In this document: positions 10,800-20,273 of the stretch, piece after piece | Position numbering within the stretch: the first letter of the stretch is position 1 | How the letters are laid out: every line of letters starts with the position of its first letter | Source of the DNA: Symsagittifera roscoffensis | Taxonomy: Eukaryota > Xenacoelomorpha > Acoela > Convolutidae | NCBI RefSeq assembly: GCF_963678635.1 | Contig: NC_087070.1 | Location: 15,253,840-15,317,839 of the forward strand | Direction: 5' to 3' | Length of the DNA stretch: 64,000 nucleotides | The notes under the pieces: generated by a model | Told to the model about the DNA's origin: nothing | The model's input: only the letters and a program-made list of their open reading frames with translations | Database searches by the model: none | Translations under genes and position numbers: made by a program

Positions 10800-13643
10800 C
10801 CACAATTTTTGAGCAATTTGAAGAACTAAGAGTCTAATTTTGCAAAACTTTTATTTAAAAAGTTAAAAACACTCCTTTTGATCAATATTTAGCTGCTTTA
10901 GATTTTTTTGAGTACTTGGTGATTTCGATATTTACGCCATAATATTGAAAGTATTTGTAATGAAAAAATTGACCTGTACTTAATTATAATATTTTGCTGT
11001 TAATGAATTTTAACTAACTCTCTTGCGAATATAATTTTGCACCTTGTGATAATATCTGCAAGAACATAAATTTACGTTCAATGAGACCATTTGCAGCTAT
11101 TTTTGTGATGAGATTTTCCGTCTGTCGAAAAAAAGTTTTGTTCATGTTCATTCTGTTCTGTATGCTGATAAATTACAGATTATCATTTTATATCTCTGTG
11201 ATGTTTTGTTTAATTTAAACTCTTAACGAGGTCAGCCATCTAAATTCTAATTTGTCTACATTTGTTTCCTTTTTGATAAAATACTAGGAAGTTAATCAGT
11301 TCGTCGTCAAGTTCTTTTAAAAAGTTTCAATCGCCTAAATGCTTTCTATGAAACACGTTATGAATACTTTCTATCGAGTTAGGTGCTAAGGTTAAGGCAA
11401 GGAACTCATGAGTGCGTGAGACTGACTTCGGTTGGTGTCAGGTAGTTTGGCTGAAAACCTTAAAGTTTTTTTGAGTGATTCGCCGTTTTTGTTTCACTTG
11501 CGAGAGCAAGTGACGTGCAATCGGGAACTAGATTTTTCCCCGTAAACAGCGTTTCTTGCAGAAATACGTGCAGTTACTGCAGTTACTTTTACGTGAGCAG
11601 GCTGACGTGCTCAATTTCTTGAAACTTCAAATGAAAGTATCTCTTAGTTCATTTTAGGTGGTAATTAATTTTTTCAAATGTATTTATTCATTACCGGGTA
11701 CTAGACTTTTTCCCGTAAATAACTTAAGCCACAGGACTCATCTCCTGGATCCTGAACTCATTCATCCACTAGGCCTTTCTGTTGCAACAGAGATATTATG
11801 AGCATGGTAGCATTTCAAATATATGGCCTATCCGAAAAAAGTTTTTTTTTATGTTGGTTGTAATTTTACCAACTCGGTTTGTTTAAATTTCATTTTTGTT
11901 TCTTTTTCCTTTCTTTTTTCTCGGTTTAATAGGTTCCTGCATATCTTACATCGGCTTAGTGGCCTAATATTGCATCATTTGATGAGCGAAATTTTTTTTA
12001 TGGGCGTGTGTGTTCGTTATAAGGGGGGTGAGCTTATCAATTTTTTAGAGTTTTGGTTTTATTTTCCGAATTGTTTTAATTTTTTTTCGTCTTTAAGGAT
12101 TTCTGCTCAGATATTTTCGGTTTTTTAACGCTTGCCAAGTTCTCCAATGGTACATCTTACATTTTTGTACTAATTTGTTTTTGGTTTCTAGATTAGATCT
12201 ATTTTTTTTTTCTACCTACTTTTCGAAGTTTTTTCGATTAATTTTTTCTGGCTTTTTACTTCTTTTGAAGTTATCGAACTTTTTTTCTCGAGTATTGCAT
12301 CGCAAGTGGGACGAAGCAGCTTCGCCTCTGAGTAAAAAAGTGTTGATTTTTCGGGTTTATGGTTTTCGTCCTGGTTTCTGTCGGCTAATTTTCCGTTTTT
12401 TGAAATGCAATTTATATCTCGTACGGTTTTCAAGCAGTTTGATTCAGACAAATTCTAGCTTTTACTATAATTGAAAATAGCTCTGTAGTTTAAATTTACC
12501 AACTCTGTTTTTGAAAAAAAATGAAAACGGGTTCAGCTAATGGTATATCGGCTTAGTAGATATATCGGCTTATGGTATATCGGCTTAGTAGTTTGATGGG
12601 CGATTTTTTCATGCATCAGGAGGGGGGTTGGATTGCAAAGAGTTCTAATATTTTTAGCTTGAAATTTGTGATGGCTAGTTGCGTTTTTTGTCGCCTTAGC
12701 TGCCGCTCTATCATTGAATCTCAATGCTTGTTTGTGTGAACGTCGTCCGAGGGTTTGAAAACCGTATTTCAATCAAACTGACCATTTCACTCGACGATTA
12801 TTTATGGTACCTAGTTTTGGGTTGAAAGATGCATCCAAATACTTATTCCTTCCAGCCTTTTCTGAGTGCTACAGCAAATAGGAAAATAGCGAAGATCAGA
12901 ATCAGCGGTTAGCAGTAAAATTGGTGAATCACAATCGCTGAAAAAGCACATGCGGAAAAATTTCAAAATTGATTCAACATTTTTCTCATGTAGTCAGGTT
13001 GGTGAATCGAAGAATTTACTGATTTTATGAGTAGAGTATGAGCATAGATTTGTATTGAAGTACCAAGTTAGTTTTCACTGTGTCTATCTTTAGTTAATTT
13101 GATGCTACTGAAAAAAAAACAGAGTATGATATACGAGCGATTGATGTTTTATTTTTCGCTTGAGTGTGCGAAGTTCAAATCTGTATCGTGAGACATGGAA
13201 TAATGCGCTTGGTGTCAAGATCACGTATATTTTTTTGTTTTGCTGATTTACAGAGCTCTCCTTTGAACTTGTGATAAATTCATTGAACGAAGTGAGGACA
13301 CTTATTTCGATCATATTGGATTTTTTTTTAGATTTGACTTCAAGTGTTTTATGTTAAATTCAAATTAATTTGCTAAAAGAGGCAAATTACGCTCTCCAAT
13401 AGGGAAATTGTAGGAACGATGTCATTGACTTGTAGTTCCAAAAGTGGATTGTTTCTTTTTTGATTTTTTGACGCTATTTAAGTAATTTATTGTTAAGGTA
13501 TTTCAAATACGGGATCTGATGATTGGTATCTTTGGTCAAGAGATATTATGTTATGTTACCTTTTGCTTCGCTGTATACTTATATATTACCGTTTTTAACT
13601 TGAACTTTAAAGTACGGGTTTTTGTGCTCAACAGATAAGATAA
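10800..13643. other. Intergenic region between MIER-like and ACOT13-like genes
   Basis: AT-rich, with no recognised gene. It holds two partial copies of the hairpin module (11493-11560 and about 11690-11760) and a GCTTCGCCTCTG module near 12320 that recurs at 14975, 27150, 29390, 34705 and 62690. A TATCGGCTTA tandem lies at 12545-12590, and part of the dispersed repeat described at 6775-7200 lies at about 13340-13500. Confidence 0.5.
11493..11560 (+). repeat. Composite repeat, hairpin module copy c
   Basis: CACTTGCGAGAGCAAGTG forms a 7-bp stem with a 4-base loop. It is followed by TGCAATCGGGAACTAGA and TTTTTCCCCGTAAACAGC. The stem differs from copy b by matched changes on both sides. A further partial copy lacking the first hairpin lies at about 11690-11760. 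Confidence 0.65.
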
Positions 13644-16600
13644 ATGAACAAAGCGGCAACTTCTCTCGCGCGACATCTCATTGCGAAGGAGTTCCAGTCG
13701 ATGTCCTTCAACTCTAAATTATTCGACGCCTCAAGTCTCTCCGTTCTAGCGTGCACTCAAAACGGATCCATCGATGCAGTATTCAAACCACAAGCACATC
13801 ATCTAAACATTAAGAAAGCAGGGCAGGCAGATGTCTAGTTTCCCCGTCCGAAGATAATTTCAAGATAAAAAAGACTTTTTTGAGCTATTTTTTGAAGTTT
13901 TCTTTTTTTTTGTGGTTCACGAATTTAGAACTCCTGATGATGTTGACCCGCTTAATAAAAAAGCACGATAGAGAAACAAGCAATGCGGTTTTTTTTTAAG
14001 TTTAGCAAGCTTTTGTACATCTAAATGTATTTTTTTCGTTACCAAAAGCATTTTCGAATTTTGATGCAACAAGCGAAATCTATTTCCTTTTTTTAATGAA
14101 ACCTCTTTTGATCCCCAGACAAGCTCTTTTTTGTTATTCTTGCAACTCTTCGTATTTGTACTTTACTTGCCTTTGCAAAAGCAAGTGTCTTGTAATGAAG
14201 AACTAGACTTTTCCCCGTCAACAACTTTTCTTACACTTTTTTGTGAGAAATTGATGTTGCTTTATTGTCCAACCTTAGCAACTTCCAGGCACCCTTACCC
14301 ACTTAGTCTGGAGGTAATCCATCCAATGGCTTGGAGCCCGAGTCCCGTTTGTACCTTGATTTTTTTTCAGTGAATAAGTACCCTTGCGATAAACAAGGGT
14401 ATTGTAATCTGGTACTGGACTTTTTTTCCCGTAAACAACTTTTTGCACAGGACTCATCGACTCTTGGTTGTACCTTGGTTCATTACGAATTCAATTTTCT
14501 TGCTATATTCTGCAAACTTAGCCTAGAGATAACGAATACACCTGGGAAGGCAAAGGTCCTTGGTTCGAATCTGACCAGGACCTGTTTTTTTTCAAATGGT
14601 AGAAGTTCGGGTTCAAAAAAATTCGGTTTTTTGTCAGCTTGTGTTTTGTCGGCTTCCTTGCCAGATCTAAGAATCGTTTGTTTTTGATACAAACAAATTG
14701 TTTCTAAGCTAACTCGCAAATGAAAGTGTTCACTTATTTTGTTACTATAATCACGACTGAAGCATTGGACATTTTAAAGCTTATGTTCAATTTTTTTTAT
14801 TTTTGGCTAGTGTTTGCGATTTATTAAGCGTCCGTTAGCGCGTGAGACTCATATTATCTAGGTTGCAGATCGAATCCGAGACGTAGCAGAATTTTTATCA
14901 ATTTGAGGCTTATTTCTACTTTTCCTGATTGAACTTTTTTGAGCTGCTTTTTGTCGTGTGCTCGCCAGTGTTTGCGAAGATTCGCCTCTGTGTTTAATCC
15001 TAAACTTAATATATCGCAAGTTGTGCGAAACTCAGTTTCACTTCTGTGTATTGAATTTTCCCGGCAAAAATTGAATGGTTTGACTATTGTATGTCGACTT
15101 ATGATTTGTCGGCTTAGTTTCTCTTGCGCTTTGAGCAGTTCTCATGTTAGTTTCAAGTGCCGTTGATTAACTCGTGTAATTCTTAAATTTGCTAATTCTG
15201 ACTGCTATTGTTTCTCTTTTTTATTTTTTACGCTTATAAGTTTTATTCGGCCTAAATCTTAAAGGGAAAAATGGTTGTTATAACTTTGATTAAATCAGAT
15301 CGCTTTATTTATAAAAGTTGAAAATCAAACAATTTTTTCACTCAAAAATATTTATGACGATTTCTTTTCAATTTTTTTCCGATGAAATATAATTTGGCGG
15401 ACTTTCGTTTGTGTGCTTAAGTCTTGCCGGCTTAGTTGCCACTTCGGAAAATTTGCTTGTGCTATAAGCAACTTTCATTGTAGTTGCACTTATTGTTCAC
15501 TGTAGTTTCAGAAGCACTTGCAATGGTTTTAAATCGTTTTGTTTTCGGCTCTACTTGTGTCTGCTCAAAGATTGTCGTCTTGGTTTTTCTGTTGCTAATT
15601 TAAAATTCAAATGTCTGACATCTTTGCCAGACATTTGAAAATGAAATTATTCCGGGACTTACGAAAACTTCCGTTTTGGTAGACCTAATTTTGTTCTCAA
15701 CTTTTTCATGTTTTTTATCTTGTGTTTTTTATGTTTTTGTTGTATCACAAGTGATGCAAATCTCCGCTTCGACTTTGTGTTGATAGTTCTTTTAGCGGCA
15801 ATTCAAGTGCGCTAGCATTTCATCGTTTTGCCAACCATTTTCGTGATCATGGGCAGCAGTTTTTAAATAACAATCTATTATCTATCTATCTATTATATAT
15901 TTAAATGCGGGCTTCACTATCTCGCCATGTTTAAGCTTTTTCAACGTATTTTTTTGCATGTTTAAGCTATATCGTATATTGCAATGGTTAAGATTTTTTT
16001 CGATTTTCCAATTTGATTTTAGTGGTTATTTTACCGAGTTTAAATTAAGCAGCCCAATATCGAATTAGGGGTTGCGAATTTGGCCTCCAATTTTGAATGC
16101 CCGAATCATTTTTAGTTAACGAGATAAGACGATTTTTGAGATCTTTTCAAAAATTTTCAGAAAACTTATATTAATTTTTTTTTTCGCAAAATCTGAAATT
16201 CTCAACCCTGTAGCTGGGTCCTGTCAGAGTAATCTCAAAGATTGCGGATCTTGCCTCCAAATATTAATTATTTTTCAAAATTTGAAATTCCCAACTCTAT
16301 AGTTCGGTGTGGTCAGGGTACTCTAAAGAGTTGCAAATCTTGCCACATGCGACTGCTAAACGCGACTGCTCAAATGCTTTTCGTTTCCGAGATGTGACGT
16401 TTTTCGATTTTTTCAAAATTTCTCAAAGAACTTATCTACAAAGAAATTCTACAAATTCTAATTCTACTAATTCGAAAATTTGAAACTACTAACTTGATGA
16501 AGATACAAGCTTATTGTCAGCGTACAGCCAGGCGTCTCAATTCTTGCCTCTTAATATGAATGCTCAAATCCTTTTAGTTTCCGAGATAAGACGTTTTTTT

Positions 16601-19600
16601 TCCGGGAATCTTAGGTTTAAAAAAATTCACAACATTTTGGATTCCTAACCCTGTAGTAAGTTCCTGTCAGAGCACTCTCAAGGATTGCGAATCTTGCCTC
16701 CAAATATGACTGCTCAACTCTTTGTAGTTTTCGAGATATGACGTTTTTTGTGATTTTTTCAAAAAAAATTTCAGAAAACTTATGTTAATTTTTTTTTCGC
16801 AAAATCTGAAATTCCAAACCCTGTAGCTGGATACTGTCAGAGTAATCTCAAAGATTGCGGATCTTGCCTCCAAATATGACTGCTCAATTCTTTGTAGTTT
16901 TCGAGATATGACGTTTTTTGTGATTTTCTCAAAATTTTTCAGAAAACTTAACATCTTATTAGTTTTTAAAAACCTGAAATTCCCAACCCTGTAGTTAGGT
17001 CCTTTCGAAGTACTCTCAAAGATTGCGAATCTTGCCTCCAAGTATGACTGCTCAATTCTTTGTAGTTTTCGAGATATGACGTTTTTTCGCGATTTTTTCA
17101 AAATTTTTCAGAAAACTTGAATTTTTTTTCTTTTAAATTCTGAAATTCCCAACCCTGTAGTAAGGTCCTGTCAGAGTACTCTGAAGGATTGCGAATCTTG
17201 CCTCCAAATATGACTGCTCAATTCTTTGTAGTTATCGAGATGTGACGTTTTTTGGGATTTTTTCTAAATTTTCAGAAAACTTATATTAATTTTTTTTTCG
17301 CAAAATCTGAAATTCCCAACCCTGTAGCTGGGTCCTGTCAGAGTAATCTCAAAGATTGCGGATCTTGCCTCCAAATATTAATTATTTTTCAAAATTTGAA
17401 ATTCCCAACTATAGTTCGGTGTTGTCTGGGTACTCTAAAGAGTTGCAAATCTTGCCACATGCGACTGCTAAACGCGACTGCTCAAATGCTTTTCGTTTCC
17501 GAGATGTGACGTTTTTCGATTTTTTCAAAATTTCTCGAAGAACTTATCTACAAAGAAATTCTACAAATTCTAATTCTACTAATTCGAAAATTTGAAACTA
17601 CTAACTTGATGAAGATACAACCTTATTGTCAGCGTACACCCAGGCGTCTCAATTCTTGCCTCTTAATATGAATGCTCAAATCCTTTTAGTTTCCGAGATA
17701 AGACGTTTTTTTTCCGGGAATCTTAGGTTTAAAAAAATTCACAACATTTTGGATTCCTAACCCTATAGTAGGGTGCTCTCAGGGACTCTCAGTGGTTGCA
17801 AATCTGGCTTCCAAATTTCTCCAGAGGCCCATTAAGTTTTCGAGGTGACGCTTTTAAAATGGGAATATAAAAAAATTTAAAAGTTCGAAATTACCAACCC
17901 TGTAATTGGGTGCAGTCAGAGTACACTAAAAGTTTGCAGATGTTGTTTCCAATATATGCGGTTTTTCATGAGTTGTCGAAAAATTTCGAAGCACCGAAGG
18001 TGCGTTAATTGCTAGTTTTATATATTGGCGCAACGCGGCGTAGGTACTTTTGTAATAAATAAGGAGCTAGTCCTTTAACCAAAAGGGAACGACCTTAAAA
18101 GCACATGGTTATCATCATCATCATCATCACATATGTTATTTCGACACCAATTTCTTGAATTCAAAGGTGTTTGAGTTTAATTAAAAACCAGTTTTGTCGT
18201 ATAAATAATCAGTCGCTCTGCTAAAGATGAGTTCGTTTCTGTCGATAGCCGTACCCACTCTAAAATGAGCTGGGATTTAAACAGAAAATGTTCTTTGAAG
18301 ATGGTTAAAAATCGGACCCGCTCTAAAATGAGCTGGGGTTACGTGAAAAATTCAACCTCCATTCACTCTGAACTTTCGTTGATATGTATACAGTGCTGAT
18401 AAAACTTATCCGGACAAAACTTAAAATTTGAACGTTTTTATTTGCAAATTATCTTAAAATTAGACGAAAAGCTCAAAAAGCAAAAGTTGCTTAAATTTTC
18501 TCCAGAATTATTATGATAATTTATTTTGCGAATTTCCTTACCAATATTCTACATTTTTATTATAGTCTGGTAATAGGTTCGATCAAATTCAAGGAATCTT
18601 TTTCAGTTTTGCGCCTGAAACTATTTAATTGGAGCAGGCTAAAAGCTCGCTAGTCGTTAAAGTGTTTGATTGAGCCTTTTCGCTCCACTGACTGTATCTT
18701 GGTGAGTAACGTTTGTTTGCTCCAAGATTGACGCTTTCCATTTACCTTTTTGCGGGCTTTAGCAGCTTGTATCATTAATGCCAGAAAGCCCAGACCAAAT
18801 CTTGAGGGTTCTTCCGCGCAGGTGTTTCGCTTTATCCGAAAAGCAGTTTTGTCAATTTGAACATCCTGATTTGAATCCCTAGTTTTCAAGCAATTGTTGA
18901 GCAAAGTTTTCTAGTGAACTGCCAAAGGACTCGATAATTGATGTTCAGGCTACACCAGTCTGAAATCCCATGCTGTTTTTTTGGCATCTGAATGCTCCAT
19001 AGATTTTTTAAAAAGTATGGTAGCACAGGGCGAAAAACAGAATGAGTTATAAATGTTGCAAAACGTGAAATTTTCTGCAATAAAGATTGCCATTTCATAA
19101 ATTGCAATAAATATTGCCAATTTCGTTTTAAGGAACAACGTTTTCTAGGCTCACATCGCTTGAGTTCAACATCTACAATGGTCTTAAAAGACAGGTTTTG
19201 ACAGTTACAACATTAAATTTTTGTGACTATTTTTTTATTTTCAATGTCTTTTGGTGATCCCATGCAGATGAGGTAAAAACTTAATTATAGGGCCTACTGT
19301 TTTTCTAGTTACTTTTTATAAGGATTTGTCGCTTGTTGTTGCAGGCTAAAAGCGGAGCAATTTGAAAATTGACCAGGAGCGAGTAACCTGAAATTGTTTT
19401 TCAGTTCAAACCTTCAGATTATGAACCCCTGATAATGAAACCTTTTTTAAAACACACTAAATAATTATTAATGGAATTGAAGAATCTTCGGTAAACTTGA
19501 GTCGCAGTATCAACAAATTCAGACCAATTTTTCCCGACATCGAGAAATTTTTTTAAAATTTTTTATGGGGAACAGAATACCGACTAAATACGCTTAAATA

Positions 19601-20098
19601 TGTTACCATTTTTAAACACTTCGAGCTTTCTTTGCAAGGCTGGAGAAGGCTAGAGTACGCCATAGGTCCTGTCTTATCATTTCGTGAAATTGTCGAAACG
19701 AAGGTGTGTTCGGTGATTTTCTAATATACATGATTTGTTGCTGTTTTTGCATAATTTTCTGCAAGTTTGCTCAATTATAAAATGGTCAGGGAAGCCATAC
19801 TAATGCGTGGCATAATGCAGTGGCTGGAGGTGTAATAGCTAGTCTGGCTGATTTTCTAACAACTATTTCAACTGAGGTGGCAACTTCGAAGGAATTCAAA
19901 GAAGATGTAGGAATGCGTGGAGTGTCCATAGATTTGACCACGCAATACTTCCGCGCTATCGAATTGCCAAATGAAGTTATAGTTCAATCCGTTTTGAGGA
20001 AGCTTGGGAAAAAATTGGTTTTTCTAGATTGCGATTTTGAGTGCAAACATACCGGAAAAAGTTTGGCTAAAGTAACTCATGTTAAGTATCTGTTATAG
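13644..20098 (+). CDS. ACOT13: ACOT13/THEM2-like hotdog acyl-CoA thioesterase, probable two exons
   Basis: The second exon, 19790-20098 (acceptor ggtcag|GGA; stop TAG), is the stronger part. It reads GSHTNAW..AGGVIASLAD then RGVSIDLTTQYFRA and GKKLVFLDCDF..KHTGKSLAK, aligning with the human ACOT13 hotdog fold, which hydrolyses acyl-CoA thioesters. The Asn of HTN and the Asp 7 residues after GG match catalytic positions known for THEM2; the family HGG motif appears as AGG with one extra residue before it. A likely first exon is 13644-13832, where SLARHLIAKEF and FNSKLFDASSLSVLACTQNG resemble the N terminus of the family. Its donor (GAT|gtctag) is weak and the join (phase 0) is inferred; joined length would be about 165 residues against about 140 in human. 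The 6-kb intron holds SINE-like sequence and a Helitron-like element. Confidence 0.62.
14165..14240 (+). repeat. Composite repeat, hairpin module copy e
   Basis: ACTTGC and GCAAGT form a 6-bp stem around a 10-base loop, followed by AAGAACTAGACTTTTCCCC. It is close upstream of copy f. Confidence 0.55.
14381..14700 (+). repeat. Composite hairpin/tRNA-like repeat, copy f
   Basis: Opens with ACCCTTGCGATAAACAAGGGT (7-bp stem written as ACCCTTG/CAAGGGT), then GGTACTGGAC and CCCGTAAACAAC. A tRNA-like head with both pol III boxes follows at 14515-14590. The body has GTCGGCTTCCTTGCCAGATC, comparable with GTCGGCTTAGTTGCCACGTC in copy b. This copy best shows the module order. Confidence 0.65.
14515..14590 (+). 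repeat. tRNA-derived SINE head with A and B boxes
   Basis: TAGCCTAGAGATAACG fits an RNA polymerase III A box, and GGTTCGAATCT about 35 bases later fits a B box. It is followed by a T run. The flanks do not pair as a true acceptor stem, so this is a SINE-type promoter rather than a tRNA gene. Confidence 0.55.
14828..14900 (+). repeat. SINE head resembling tRNA-Met
   Basis: TCCGTTAGCGCGTGAGACTC resembles the D-arm and anticodon-arm start of elongator tRNA-Met, with CAT in the anticodon position, and GATCGAATCC resembles a B box. A T-rich tail follows. The acceptor stem is not intact, which favours a SINE remnant over a functional tRNA gene. Confidence 0.45.
15889..18015 (+). mobile_element. 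Helitron-like non-autonomous element carrying a tandem satellite
   Basis: The 3' end has a hairpin GCACCGAAGGTGC (17991-18003), an 8-base spacer and CTAG (18012-18015) followed by host T, the arrangement of a Helitron 3' terminus. A plausible 5' end is TCTATTATATATTTAAATGC at 15889 after A, though this edge is less certain. The interior has tandem copies of a roughly 165-173-bp unit with landmarks AACCCTGTAG, TCTTGCCTCC, GACTGCTCAA and GAGATATGACGTTTTTT. A segment of about 440 bp (16204-16650) recurs at 17318-17760. No Rep/helicase is encoded. A related element lies at about 36113-37093. It lies in the probable ACOT13-like intron. Confidence 0.7.
18016..19789. other. Remainder of the ACOT13-like intron
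   Basis: AT-rich, no gene recognised on either strand. It includes a short ATC trinucleotide run near 18111-18128 and a twice-occurring CTCTAAAATGAGCTGGG (about 18258 and 18331). Confidence 0.5.
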
Positions 20099-20273
20099 AT
20101 TTTTCGATTGCAGGTAACTTATAATTTACATTTATTTTTCGTCTGCCATTTTTGAGCATTCATCTTTATAGATTTTCGATGTGACCTTTGAAAAATAGCG
20201 AAATTACCCAATTAATGTTATTGAAACCGGTTACATGTTTTTGACTTTCAGATTTAGTTGATTGATAAGCGTG

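Noticed and set aside
14515-14900. Candidate functional tRNA genes
   Set aside because: Pol III boxes are present but acceptor stems do not pair and the flanks belong to a repeat family, so SINE remnants are more likely.
16160-17950. Regular repeats considered as a CRISPR array
   Set aside because: Units are about 168 bp, variable and contiguous without unique spacers, in an animal genome, and end in a Helitron-type terminus.
18650-19138. Minus-strand open frames in the ACOT13-like intron
   Set aside because: Overlapping frames with no domain, no splice-site logic and no codon bias; treated as chance.
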